Shown here one piece after another: positions 23,680 to 34,740 of a stretch of DNA of 64,000 bases. The position numbers and the translations under genes are program-made. Under the pieces are notes generated by a model. That model made no database searches, had not been told where the DNA came from, and worked only from the letters and a program-made list of their open reading frames with translations. Within the stretch, counting starts at the first letter, position 1. Each line of letters begins with the position of its first letter. The stretch is from Liopterus haemorrhoidalis (Eukaryota; Arthropoda; Insecta; Coleoptera; Dytiscidae). Location of the stretch: NCBI GenBank assembly GCA_963971575.1, contig OZ020611.1:21054092-21118091 (forward strand), read 5' to 3'.

Positions 23680-26600
23680 AGCCTGAAATGATCACATTTT
23701 TAATTTAAAAAAAAGACATATTAATCTAGCTATTAATACAAAAAATTCATAACATTATTAACCATAATTTAGCCATGAATTAAAAATTAATTAATTTTGT
23801 TAATACCACGAAAACTGCAATATTTTCTAAAACCGAAATCTGATCAAAAATTCCGCTCGTACGTTTCCGGTTTAGATCAATGTACATTACGTTTAACCCA
23901 TTTTCTTCAAAGATTGCGCGACAGTAATTTCTTAGTATTAGATTTGAAAAAAAGAACTTAAACAAAAAATTTAAAAAAAAACTCTTTCCGTTCCATAATC
24001 TACGTCTTAAGAGCTTTCTTTTGATACCACACATTTTCCCTTAAATACATATTTGTTTATATTTATCCCACGTTATTACTATTTTTTTTTTTTTTTTTTG
24101 AACTCTTTATTATTCCTATATGTGGGTCAAAGAGTTGTACAAGCATGCTAAATTTCAACTTTCTATGTTCAGTTGTTTGGGTACAGTTTCTACCGTACAG
24201 ATAGACAGACAGACATGAGACTATATAAGGGGTTTTTGGTGGTCATACCTACAAAACTAAAAAATTTTAAAAATAATTTCTGTTAGAAAATATTTGATTT
24301 AAGTATTTGTGGTGACAGTCGTTTCTGTGATGGCCAAAGCTGACTTTTCTTGCTAATCACTCGGATTTTGATATTCTGTTGTATTTTTCTTTATCACTTA
24401 TGGTGTTCGGCTTTTTGATTTTTCTAATGTGGCAACTCTACTTGTTGGCCCGTTGGCCCGTTGGCCCGTTGGCTCAAAAAGTGTAGATTAGCAAGCGAGA
24501 AGAAATTACTTTTACGTTAAAAGCGATACAGAAAGTACTATTTATTTTGACACGATTTTGGTAAAAAATTTGTGCCCCAACCCAAAGAGGTTTGTCTAAA
24601 AATTTGTTGTTTTCATAGTTATTTTTGTATAACGACACGTACGAAAATTGTATGTTACTTACTGTGTGGTGTTGTAAGGCTGTCCAATATTCAAAACATT
24701 CGGTGTTAATGCGGATATCAATATTCCAATTGGTATGATTGCAGTTAGAAACTTAACTACCTTCTTCCAAGCACTCTTCTTTCTTGGTGGATAAGATATT
24801 TCAGAAGAATCATCATGGATTATTGAATGTGGTGTTGAATAACCTGAAAATTCTGTTCTCGCCGGTTCGTCAGCAGATGCAAAAGTGTAGGGATGTTCAG
24901 GTATTTCTGGCTTAGGAAAACTTGGGGAATTAGGTATGTTTGGTTGGCTTGCAATAGAAACACTATTGTACCTGTAAAAGATAATCATATAAGAAATTTT
25001 ATTGTATAAACATAAAAATGTATTGTTTTAAACGTCAAATTTTATTGCAGTGTGTTTAGGAAAAACAAAATTGTTCGATATTATATACAGGATGTTTGTT
25101 TGAAACGGGGCACCCCGAAAATCTCCTTTATTTGTAAAGATACAAAAAATCTTCAGAACAAAAGTTAAACTAGACAAAAAGGCCCATCTAAAGGTTACTA
25201 TAAGAATTCTGAGACACTTCCGGTTTGACTGGAAATGATGTCAACTTTTGATCTAGTATAGGGAATCGATAATTTTATACTTTTTTCCTAAAAGTACATT
25301 AAATTAGCTTTACAATGACACCAAAAAGTCATATTTTTATGTTAACCATATCAAAATGGCGACCATTTATTTACAAAATAATAATCAACATAAGTTTTAC
25401 AAAGTTGAACGTAGCAAGCTTTGAAAACAATAAGAAAACAAACAAAATATCTCTAAAATAAACTGTTATAACTAGTTATTATATGAAATAACATGAAATA
25501 ACTTAAATTTTAATTTTTCAATTAAATGTTTTATAAATAACAAGAGTTTAATAGTTTATTTTGCTTATTTTTGTTTGAAAAAAAAAAAAAATTGTATTAA
25601 TTGGTAGTAAGTCGTTATTTGTACCTAATTATGGTTTATGTACGATATACCAATGAAGAGATGACATATATGGTTCTGATATACGGAGAGTGCCAAAGAA
25701 ATGCGGTTAGGGCCCAGCGACTCTATCAGGAAAGGTATCCTGATAGAGCTCAGCCGAGAAGGCAGTATTTTGCCAAATTAGTTAAAAAAATAAAGCCAGC
25801 GAGGTTCTTTCGAAATTCAAAAACGACGTCCAGAAAGAGCAAACCATGTAGAAAATGACGAAGAAAGAATATTGGCTTACGTCCACTACGACTCGGAAGT
25901 GTCGGTGCGGGAGATTGCAAAAGAATGCGGTGTTTCACAATGGAAAGCCTGGAAAGTTTTAAAAAAACATGGGTTTAAACCTTATAAACCGCATGTAAGC
26001 CAATTTATCCACGCAAATGATGAAGATCGCCGACTTAACTATTGTAATTGGTTTTTTTGGTACTTTTCGACAATTTTATTTGATGGCCTATTAATAAAGT
26101 TGTGTGCTAGCTACTAAATCTTCAATATTTTTCTAAACTATTCAAAGTCTGAGGATTTCAAAAATTCAAACCGCAGGTCTCTATCTCTTACCGTTCTTGA
26201 GATATGATTGTTTGGAAAATTAAAGTTGGCATTTCCATATTTAAAAAAATGATAAATACATAATAATATTAAAAAAAGAATAAGTAAAATAAGGTAAACC
26301 TATGTTTGTTAATAATAATAATAATAATAATAATAGTTTATTTATTTAGCTAATGCTAGTAAGATCCATATTAACAAACATAAACATATAAACATTATAA
26401 TAAACATTCAAATCAAATTTAATCCTTATTTTGTCAATTTAAACCATTACTTGTCCACTTAGTTCATGCAAAACGTGCTTTTTGTCAAATTTAAATATCG
26501 ATTTTTCGTAATTTAGCGCTTTAAAATTTTAATAACATATTTGAATTAATTTTTTGGGACCTTAAAAATACGTAGGTCATAAAATTAGGTTCCAAACTTG

Positions 26601-29600
26601 TTGCAAATTGGTTTGTAATGTTTTCTACAATAATTTCAAAACTGTTTTACTGTGATAAATCATATTTTGAATGTTATCTTCTCAAATATTTTTAATATCA
26701 GCCCTGCCTACGAAATCCTGTAAACTATGAAAATTCACAGTTTATATATTTTTTCAGATAAACAGGTTTCGTCGCATAAATGTTTACGTAATTCCTGCTA
26801 ATGATATAAAAATAAAATTTCCTTATCAACTTATTTAAGAGGATTAATTATTTTTTTAATCCCATACTAATTCATTTGTGGTTAACAAAACATCGCGATA
26901 ACATGTCTTTCTTATAAAATCTAAGTTATTTTTTGTACGTATTTTAACATTGAATATATTGGGTCTCGTGAAAGTGTAGTTATTTTTGGAAATTTGGGTA
27001 TTAAATCAAAAACTATATCTCAAAAATGGTAAGAAATAGAGACCTAAGGTTTAAATCTTTAAAAATTTTAGTTTTACGATGTTTTTTCTGTAATATTTGG
27101 TCCGTAATGACCTAAAACTAATTTTTATTTTGTAAATTTCAAAAATTCATATTTCAAAAATGGTAAGACATAGAGATTTGAGGTTTGAATTTTTGGAATT
27201 CTCACGCCTTGTTTTGTCTAGAAAAAAATAATGTTTGGTCCGTAATGACCTAAAACTATTAGGGAAAATTTTGATTTTAATGGAATTTAAAAAAAAAATC
27301 TTATTATATAATAAGAAGTAATATTTTGTAAATTTCTATTATTAGCTAAAAGCTATATAAATAAAAATTATTATTATTATTATTAATGACCTAAAACTAT
27401 TGAAAATTTTGATTTTTTTGTAATTTTAAAAATTCATATCTCAAAAAAGGTAAGACATAGAGATTTGAGGTTTGAATTTTTGGAATTTTCACACCTTGTT
27501 TTGTTTAGAAAAAAATAATGTTTGGTCCGTATTGACCTAAAACTATTGAAAATTTTGATTTTTTTGTAATTTTAAAAATTCATATCTCAAAAAAGGTAAG
27601 ACATAGAGATTTGAGGTTTGAATTTTTGGAATTCTCGCACCTTGTTTTGTCTAGAAAAAATTAATGTTTGGTCCATAATGACCTAAAACTATTGAAAATT
27701 TTGATTTCTTTGTAATTTTAAAAGTTCATATCTCAAAAAAGGTAAGACATAGAGATTTGAGGTTTGAATTTTTGGAATTCTCATACCTTGTTTTGTTTAG
27801 AAAAAAATAATGTTTGGTCCGTAATGACCTAAAACTATTGAAAAATTTGATTTTTTGTAATTTTAAAAATTCATATCTCAAAAAAGGTAAGAAATAGAGA
27901 CTTGAGGTTTGAATTTTTGGAATTCTCATACCTTGTTTTGTTTAGAAAAAAATAATGTTTGGTCCGTAATGACCTAAAACTATTGAAAAATTTGATTTTT
28001 TGTAATTTTAAAAATTCATATCTCAAAAAAGGTAAGAAATAGAGACTTGAGGTTTGAATTTTAGAAATTCTCACACCTTGTTTTGTCTAGAAAAAAATAA
28101 TGTTTGGTCCGTAATGACCTAAAACTATTAGGGAAAATTTTGATTTTAATGGAATTTAAAAAAAAAAATCTTATCTCAAAAAAAGTAAGAGATAGAGACT
28201 TGAAGTTTAAATTTTTGGAATTCTTACATCTAATTTTGTCTAGAAAAAATTAATGTTTGGTCCGTAATGACCTAAAAATATTAGGGAAAAATTTTTCAAT
28301 TTTTTTTTCGTTTTATCAAAAAATGTCTCATATAAAAGTTGTTAGTTATTGCTTTTATAGCAACTTTTATTTGATAATTTTTTTCAAAATATTTTTCTGT
28401 TGTGATATATTTGCAAAAATCTTAAAATCGACACGAGTAAACTCCCATTTTCAGTAAACCGATTTTGACCAAAAGTTGATCAACTCGTGCCATTGATGGC
28501 AGAAGTTAAAATATGAAGTTTCATAAAAATCCTTTCAGCCGAATTTGCTCTGCACGTGTACACAGACAGACAGACAGATGGACGGACGGACAGACGGCCA
28601 GACAGACGGACGGACGGACAGACAGACCGACAGACATCATGCTAAAAATAGTCAAAACGTTATGTAGGGACCTCAATTTTTGGAGATCCATCGAAATCTC
28701 GAAACGTCAAAATCGGTATGATCACAATACTTCCCTTATATATGTTGGCGGTCGGTAAAAATAGTCAATGGTTTGATTAAGTACATTTTGGTGCTAATTA
28801 GAATGTTGTAATAAAAAAATTGTATTTTAAGGGAAGGCTTGAGTAAATTTTCGTGATCATTTGATTAAAAAGAAATTGTATTTTTAGAGTTATATTAAGT
28901 AAAATTTGGTGCTCTTTTGACTATATAAATAAAAAATGTTTTTACCGACCGTCAACATATATAAGGGAGGTATTGTGATCATACCGATTTTGACATTTCG
29001 AGATTTCGATGGATCTCCACGAATTGAGGTCCCTACATAACGTTTTGACTATTTTTAGCATGATGTCTGTCGGTCTGTCTGTCCGTCTGTCTATGTGTCT
29101 GTCTGTCTGTCTGTCTGTCTGTCGAGTTGATCAACTTTTAGGAAAAATCGGTTGACTAAAAATGGGAGTTTACTCGTGTCGATTTTAAGATTTTTGTGAA
29201 TATTTCACAACAGAAAAATATTTCGAAAAAAATTATTGAGCAAAAGTTGCTATAGAAGTAATAACTAATAACTTTTATTTGAGACGTTTTTTGATAAAAC
29301 TAAAAATTTCGAATAATTTCTGTAAAATTTTTCTTAAGTCTCAATTTTTTCATACTTATATGATATGTAACGTTTCCATGGTCATGATAAATAATATCTC
29401 TGTTAGAAAATATTAGGCCAAGTTATTTCTACTCTGCTACTAGAATGTATTTTATATAAGTACTTTACGATAGCGGTCGGTCCTGTGGTGGCCACAGCTG
29501 ATTTTTTAAGGATTGGCTTAAGTAAATATAAGTGTTCTTTTGAATAAATAAATAAAAAATGTATTTTAAGGGTTGGCTTGAGTAATTTTTAGTGTTCTTT

Positions 29601-32600
29601 TAATTTTTGGTTATTCTAATTCCCACTAAAATGTACTTAATCAAACCATTAAAAAATTTTTTTTTTCAAAAGAACACGCAATTTAATTTATGCCAACTTG
29701 TAAAATAATTATTTTTTATTTTAAACAAAAAAAGACTAGATCTAGCTCTTATAGTTATGGCCCCAGTTGTCAACGGCCCGATTTGTTAATGGCCCGAATT
29801 GCTAATAGTCCCAATTGTGTAAAGCCCCAATTGTGTACGGCCCGAATTTTTCATCGGCCTAGTTGTTAATGGCCCCAGTTGTGAAAAGCCCCAATTGTGA
29901 ACGGCCCGAATTGTCTTACGGATCCAGTTGTCATGGAACCATTTTGAACACCAATTTCCTGGGTTTACAATAATAATAACAGGTCTATTCTGTAAGCTTT
30001 TAGACATTTATTTTTACAGTGTCCTGTCTAAAGTTCCGACAGTACAGTGTGCATAAGTGTCAGGGCAGTCACTGTCGACAAATTACATAATAGACCTCCT
30101 GGTTACGTAAATCGTACTTTTTTCCTACATGTTCTAGACTAGAAATTAAATTAAAATAAATACCAGGTCTACAAGTATGAAATGCGGATTTTTTTCAAAC
30201 TTGCCGCACAAACAGAGTGTATAGTTCAAAGTTTCAACACATATGGCGTTTTGTTAAGTTATCATTAAGTGTCAAATGCGTATAGGTTATAATTTGAAAA
30301 GTGATCATATAGTTTTGTTTTACTGTGTTAAAAATGTCAAATTTTGTGCCAAATAAAGAGCATTCGCGGACAGTACTACTGTTTTGTTTTCATTTGAAAA
30401 AAACTGCTGCTGAATCATACCGACTGCTTCGAGAAGCTTATGGTGAATATGCTCCATCGCAAGATACGTGTAGTGACTTTGATCTTACAGACAAAGAACA
30501 TGGAAAACCTCCAAAAAAATATGAAGATACAAAATTGGAAACATTGCTACAGGAAGACGATAGTCAATCACAAAAACAACTAGCAGAGCAGTTAGGCGTT
30601 AGTCAACAAGCTGTTTCTAATCGCCTACGAGAGATGGGTAAGATCCAGAAAGTCGGCAGATGGGTTACACATGCATTGAATGAGAGGCAGATGGAAAAAC
30701 GCAAAAACACTTAAAAATGGGATTTGCACCGGGAAATGGATTTATTTTGAAAATCCCAAACGCAAAAAATCATGGGCGAACCCAGGCTCACCATCCACAT
30801 CAACTGCAAGACCGAATCGCTTTGGCAAAAAGACAATGCTCTGTACTTGGTGGGACCAAAAGGGTGTGGTCTATTATGAATTGTTAAAACCTGGTGAAAC
30901 AGTTAATACCCAACGCTACCAACAACAACTGATCGAATTGAACCATTCGCTGCTCATAAAACGACCAGAATACGAAAGAAGACAGCACAAGGTAATCTTT
31001 CTTCACGATAACGCTCCATCACATAAGGCAAAAGCAGTTTGCAACACATTGGAGGCACTCAAGTGGGAAGTGCTACCCCATGCCGCTTACTCACCAGACT
31101 TGGCCCCTTCAGATTACCACTTGTTCGCATCGATGGGTCACGCACTTGCCGAGCAGCACTTTTGTTCATATGAAAATGTGAAAGAATGGCTAGATGAATG
31201 GTTTGCGGGGAAAGGGGAAGAGTTCTACTGGCGAGGTATTCACAAATTGCCTGAAAGATGGGAAAAATGTATAACTTCTAATGGAACATACTTTGAATAA
31301 ATAAACTTTTACTGTTCTTTTGAGTGTAATGTGTTTTATTTTAAAAAAAAATCCGCATTTCATACTTGTAGACCTGGTAAATAGCCTATTCTAGAATAGC
31401 TGAGTATTTGACAGTAGCTTTTGTCAGATATCAGTGCTGCTTTGTACATTTGTAAGACTTTTGTAAAAAATGTTGTTCAAAGAATACGCTATCCTATATT
31501 ATGCGTTGCTTACCAGTCGTAAGTGGGTGCTGTTGGAGTACTTGGAAATGATGGAGGAGTTGGTGGTCCATAGTTATATTTATCGTAGAATTTTAATGGT
31601 GAATAATCACTGTCAGCTCTCAGCGGTTTTCCGGTAACTCCAGTAATTCCATTCGATTGCGTTTGAGGGTACAAACTTTGTTTATCCTGGGCAAAATTTG
31701 GTAAAGACCAACCTTGTTGAGGCCTGGCCGTATTTGGGGTAGTGCTGCTTGGAGCTGCGTAGAACTTTGTGGGGTAGTGACTTTTTTCTAATCTTATTTT
31801 ATTTTCCTGGAACATTTTTACAGGCCAAAAATTAAAAAAAAATTAAAAAAATCATTTAATACTAAATATCTTATTGTCAACCGACATCATCAAGAGAAAA
31901 TGATGTGAAATGTTAATTTTTGCTAGGAGTCTGTAGATGACAGAAAAGAAGTAAGTATTAGTTTAAAAAAGGGGACAGGCTCACATTTCATCGGCTCTAA
32001 ACCTTTTTGTGGGCTTTTTTTTACCTCGTCACAAATGTTAAAATTTTAGACCGTAACTCAAAAGTGACCATATATTTGTGATCTAACGCTAAAAATGTAT
32101 AAGTATACAAATTTTAAAAACAATATAAAAAAATCCTTAAAGTTTTGAAATTTTGACAAAAAATTATTTGACTCCGGTTTTAGCCAAAATATTGTTTTGA
32201 GCTAATTTTGAGATGAGGATTATGAAATAAGAAAATTTTAAAAATCAATGCTTTCCTAGTTTTTAAGTAAGTGCCGATTTGGGTCAGTTTCTTGCCTATA
32301 AAACCAAAACTTTTAGCCAAACTTTAGAATGGACCAAATTTTGTTGACCTATGACCAAAAATACATATTTGTACCAATTTTCAATAAAATCGGAGACAAA
32401 AATTTTTTGCTTGAAAATCACGATTTTTTTAGGGTCCCCCTTGCGATTTTTTCGATTTTTTTGCCATTTTCAAGCGGTTTGAATTACTGCCCATACAAAA
32501 CGTAATAATTGGTTTATTAAAGCCCATTTTTTTCAGACTAAACAATATTTTAGAATTTTAAAAATTCATATCGCAGATTTCTAACCTTAAAAATTTTTTA

Positions 32601-34687
32601 GTTCGGATTTATGAAAATTTTCAAAAAATAAAAAAAAAATGTCAAATTTTCAAAATTTTGTTTGTTCCAAAATATGGTGATAAGTCAATTAGGGCCGAAA
32701 AACGAATAAGGCCTTTAATTTCTAGACTAAACAAACTACGAGAAATCCAAAAATTTTAACCTTAGTTCGTTTGCTCTAACCGTTTTTGAGTTAAGTTTAT
32801 TTTTTTTTAATTCACAATTTTCACAAAGGATGTAAATTATGCCACTAAAAAAATTGTCATAATCTCAAAACGCATTAAACAATTAAGGCCTCAATTTTTT
32901 CCTTTACCAAATAAACTACGAATAATCCAAAAATGTAAATCGCTATCTCTAACCGTTTTTGAGTTGTGCTTTTTTTAATTCACAATTTTCATAAATCATG
33001 TAAATTACATCATTCAAAAAATGTCGTAATATCAAAACGCGATAAACGAATAAAGCTTAAAATTTTCTCTAGATAAAACAAACTATGGAAAATCCGAAAA
33101 TCCAAAATTTCAACGGCAGGTCTCTTTTTTTAACCGTTTTTAGTTCATAATTTTCGCAAATATAAATTATGGCATTAAAAAAAATGTCGTAATCTCAAAA
33201 CGTGTAAAACGATTAGAGCCCCAAATTATTTCTAAACTAAATAAACTGCGATTCACTAAGAATAATCCAAAAATTCTAACCAGAGGTCACTGTTTCTAAT
33301 CGTTTTTGAGTAGTATTTTATTTAATTTTACAATTTTCACAAATAATGTAACGGTAAAGAATTTTTTTGAAAAATCTTTTGCCCGTTCTGGGGATCCCAC
33401 ACTTAAGAGGCGAATGGTATGAACACTACGCTTCTGCAATTGTTTCTGTTTCGCAATAATCACTTTAAAAATAAAATATTTAAAAAATTAATTATTATTC
33501 CTTTTTTTTCGCATATACCTTGTTTAAATCAATATTTAATAAGAATAGATATAATAGATATAAGGTATAGGCAATTCCAAACGTTTAAGAGGAACTAACT
33601 GGAATTTTCATTTTTCAAAGTTGTCATGAGTTCTCCTTTTCAGATTTGGAGTTGGCTTTTGCTAAACAAAATAATCAAAAGCCTCACTTAAACGGTAAAA
33701 GTTACTAGAATTGAAAATTTAGTTCTACTTAAACCAAAGAAACAGGCTGTAATTGTTTTTGCAAAAATTAAATCTTCTTCGTTAATTCACGCATGAAGAG
33801 CTTTTATCTGATACTCAAAATAATAAAAATAAAAAATCGAAAAATATTTATATGTGAGAATATTTTTCCTATATGGGTCATAGAAGGACTAAGAGTTTAG
33901 CCACAATTTCTACCATTTAGACCTGTATTCCTCAATCTTGTTACTCTCGTGGCACATTTTCCAGACAAGAAAAATTCCGCGGCACACCTACGTAGTCGTA
34001 GGAGAAGTCTTATTGGTCTTTATCCAAATAATGTTGGCTTCTGAATGCAGATCCCTGTATTCAGGATATGTCAATTTCAATTCGTCATAAAAAGATCCGT
34101 CGTGTACTTTATTCTTATTAATAGTATTGCACGTATATTCGGACAATGATGTTAAAAAAGCGAGGCCAGTTTTTGTTTTTAAGATTTTGCGGCACACTTG
34201 GAAAATTTTGTGGCATACTAAAGTGCCGCGGCCCACCCTTTGAGAAACACTGATTTAGACAGACAGACACAGAAATGATAATAAATGGTGTCTTGGTTAT
34301 ACCTACGAAATCCTATATATCTCCTACCTGATTTTCCTGATGGAACTGTTGCATAGTCTTTATCTTAGGCTCCCCCCAAACAGGTTGAACTGGAAACCTA
34401 TTATATTCCACATAAGACTCCAATTGAGGACTTGCCCTAAACGGACTTTTCATCGGTTCAGCTTTAGTCTCATTCGGTGTCACAATCTTGATATTCGAAC
34501 CCATCGCAGCAACCGGACCAGTCGGTTGAGTAATCCTTTGCATGTCTTCAATTTTCACATCATTCTTCAAATCATTCTTCATCGTAGAACTTGTTTCGTT
34601 GATAAACATTTCTGTCGTTTCCGTAACATTTTCTTTAACTTCTATAGCACTTATTAATATCGGAAATAATAATATTAATGTTCGCAT
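20104..34687 (-). CDS. Uncharacterised secreted/membrane protein, five exons, about 418 aa
   Basis: Exons in order: 34687-34328, 31806-31514, 24971-24663, 23089-22925, 20233-20104. Every junction has AG/GT and phases fit exactly (0, 2, 2, 2; total 1257 nt = 419 codons including TAA at 20106-20104), which is why I treat separate frames as one gene. The product starts with a signal peptide (MRTLILLFPILISA), followed by an acidic Thr/Asn-rich stretch with possible N-glycosylation sites. Exons 2-3 encode a Pro/Ser/Thr/Tyr-rich region. A hydrophobic segment at about residues 289-308 (VVKFLTAIIPIGILISALTP) is preceded by a basic KKSAWKK. The C-terminal part has five Cys (YCRK, YECPAKELCE, KRCDLVSC) and a very basic end (KKRAERRRSR). 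I do not recognise the family. Introns of 2.5, 6.5, 1.6 and 2.7 kb contain two mariners, several hAT elements and a satellite array. An extra exon preserving phase cannot be excluded. Confidence 0.82.
20711..21023. mobile_element. Nonautonomous hAT-type element
   Basis: Termini CAGAGCCGTAGCCATG and (minus strand) CAGAGCCGTAGCAATG; perfect 8-bp duplication CTCCTAAC at 20703-20710 and 21024-21031. 313 bp, noncoding, in the last intron of the five-exon gene. Confidence 0.94.
21244..22870. mobile_element. hAT-type element hosting a nested mariner
   Basis: Termini CAGGGGCGGATCGAAGG and (minus strand) CAGGGGCGGAGCGACC; perfect 8-bp duplication GTGATGAT at 21236-21243 and 22871-22878. Both subterminal regions are rich in GGCCCGGGCGAT-like units. 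Without the mariner it is only about 375 bp and noncoding. Confidence 0.93.
21339..22588 (+). mobile_element. Full-length but decayed mariner
   Basis: Termini GGTGTGTGAATTAATTC in perfect inversion, flanked by TA (21337-21338, 22589-22590). The transposase starts at 21507 (MSKFEPNKHHFQEV) with the mariner N-terminal HTH through LVEAYGESAP and WFRRFKSDDF, then breaks by stop and frameshift at about 21795. Later pieces include VILQHDNA at 22240, the second-Asp box, and a terminal LPDRW region at 22480. At least three lesions make it dead. It sits inside the hAT element and is related to the mariner at 30.2-31.4 kb. Confidence 0.92.
23357..23590. repeat. Inverted-repeat element, class uncertain
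   Basis: CAGGGCGGATTAATGCGTC at the left, with GTCAATTCTGTGCAACCAGT inverted near the right end, and AATGGCCCTG as the last bases. The arms agree well but no target duplication is visible. Confidence 0.5.
23622..23677. repeat. (GA)n microsatellite
   Basis: GA/AG dinucleotide run in the intron between exons 3 and 4 of the five-exon gene. Confidence 0.9.
23780..24345 (+). repeat. Family B repeat, partial copy
   Basis: Shares blocks with the copies at 39.6, 58.2 and 60 kb: a TGATCAAAAATTCC block, CTTTTGATACC, GGGTCAAAGAGTTGTACAAG, a short GACA tract at 24203-24215, and GGTGGTCATACCTACAAAAC. The end at 24305-24345 resembles the family A terminus (GGTGACAGTCG...GGCCAAAGCTGA). Confidence 0.65.
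24444..24472. repeat. Short minisatellite (GTTGGCCCG)n
   Basis: Three and a half perfect 9-bp units. Confidence 0.85.
25087..26060 (+). mobile_element. Truncated Tc1/mariner-type element with DUF4817-like N-terminus
   Basis: Possible left end CAGGATGTTTGTTTGAAACG at 25088. The frame at 25601-25858 reads YTNEEMTYMVLIYGECQRNA then RLYQERYPDRAQPRR, typical of the DUF4817 HTH found with DDE transposases. After a frameshift, 25872-26060 gives VSVREIAKECGVSQWKAWKV, a second HTH, and stops before the catalytic domain. It sits in intron 2 of the five-exon gene, opposite strand. Confidence 0.7.
26150..26240. repeat. Inverted single copy of the 145-bp satellite unit
   Basis: GGTCTCTATCTCTTACCGTT then CTTGAGATATG is the reverse complement of the unit core in the array at 27.0-28.3 kb. 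Confidence 0.6.
26309..26400 (-). repeat. (AAT)n run followed by probable LINE 3' end
   Basis: About nine AAT units followed by GTTTATTTATTTAGCTAATG, resembling in layout the 3' end of the LINE at 13.4 kb. No coding part is retained. Confidence 0.35.
27000..28270. repeat. Satellite array, about 145-bp monomer, about nine copies
   Basis: The landmark TTTGGTCCGTAATGACC recurs at about 27097, 27234, 27521, 27667, 27813, 27958, 28103 and 28256, giving steps of 137-153. Each monomer also has ATATCTCAAAAAAGGTAAGA then CATAGAGATTTGAGGTTTGA. Monomers in the middle are nearly identical, which produces duplicate spurious ORFs. An 83-bp insertion with (ATT)n at about 27304-27386 interrupts the second monomer. 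It lies in intron 2 of the five-exon gene. Confidence 0.9.
28262..28760 (+). repeat. Family A repeat with (GACA)n tract, copy 2
   Basis: Starts with ACATTTTTTG-type AT-rich sequence shared with copies 3 and 4, passes TGGGAGTTTACTCG (inverted) and GCTCTGCACGTGTACACAGA, then a GACA/GACG tract at 28561-28635, and ends with the conserved GGCGGTCGGTAAAAA. It directly follows the satellite array. Confidence 0.8.
28941..29500 (-). repeat. Family A repeat, copy 3, opposite orientation
   Basis: Begins TACCGACCGTCAACATATA, contains TGTC/TGTG units at 29068-29122, and ends in GCGGTCGGTCCTGTGGTGGC. ACCGACCG at both ends acts as a short inverted terminus. Head-to-head with copy 2, about 180 bp apart. Confidence 0.8.
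29757..29935. repeat. Minisatellite, about 18-bp unit
   Basis: Some ten units of GGCCCGAATTGTTAAC or variants (GGCCCCAGTTGTGAA, AGCCCCAATTGTGTA). Decoded on the minus strand it gives a repeated NWGxxQLGP peptide, which I regard as an artefact. Confidence 0.85.
30163..31377 (+). mobile_element. Near-intact mariner lacking the first catalytic Asp
   Basis: Inverted termini CCAGGTCTACAAGTATGAAA flanked by TA (30161-30162, 31378-31379). The transposase begins at 30334 (MSNFVPNKEHSRTV); an HTH with QLAEQLGVSQQAVSNRLREM is visible, but WFxRFK is shortened to CSDFDL, a small deletion. After a frameshift near 30710, the catalytic half reads GICTGKWIYFENP where the family has a GDEKW box: the two codons for Asp-Glu are missing. 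The second Asp (FLHDNAPSHKAKAV) and third Asp (YSPDLAPSDYHLF) are present and the C-terminus is intact to 31300. It lies in intron 2 of the five-exon gene, on the opposite strand. Confidence 0.93.
32040..33360. repeat. Diverged tandem repeats, about 120-130-bp unit
   Basis: From about 32570, blocks with AAACAAACTACGAGAAATCC, then CTAACCGTTTTTGAGTT, CACAATTTTCACAAA and TAATCTCAAAACGC recur about five times with heavy divergence. The CCGTTTTTGAG core resembles the 145-bp satellite core inverted. No coding sequence is seen. Confidence 0.55.
33780..34315 (+). repeat. Family B repeat, partial, split by an hAT element
   Basis: Left part: TTTTATCTGATACTCAAAAT, CCTATATGGGTCATAGAAGG and CCACAATTTCTACC. 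Right part resumes at 34253 with ATTTAGACAGACAGAC and GGTTATACCTACGAAATCC. The order matches the copies at 58.2 and 60 kb. Confidence 0.65.
33923..34252. mobile_element. hAT-type element nested in a family B copy
   Basis: Perfect 8-bp duplication ATTTAGAC at 33915-33922 and 34253-34260. Right end (minus strand) CAGTGTTTCTCAAAGGGTGG; left end CTGTATTCCTCAATC is a degraded version. CGCGGCACAC repeats lie near both ends. It is in intron 1 of the five-exon gene. Confidence 0.88.
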
Positions 34688-34730
34688 CTTGCGAATGTTT
34701 ATAGAAATAAAAGAATTCTTTTGATGCAGT

Positions 34731-34740
34731 TATATTTATA
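34731..34740 (-). promoter_or_regulatory. Possible TATA box of the five-exon gene
   Basis: TATAAATATA on the minus strand, 44-53 bp upstream of the ATG at 34687. The short distance implies a 5' UTR of only about 15-20 nt. Confidence 0.4.

Noticed and set aside
27726..28074. Two nearly identical 67-codon ORFs
   Set aside because: They are reading frames of consecutive 145-bp satellite monomers.
26990..28270. CRISPR array
   Set aside because: Repeats are head-to-tail 145-bp monomers without spacers, in a eukaryotic intron.
34340..34724. Plus-strand ORFs opposite the first exon of the five-exon gene
   Set aside because: Antisense shadows; the minus strand has the signal peptide, splice donor and phase continuity.
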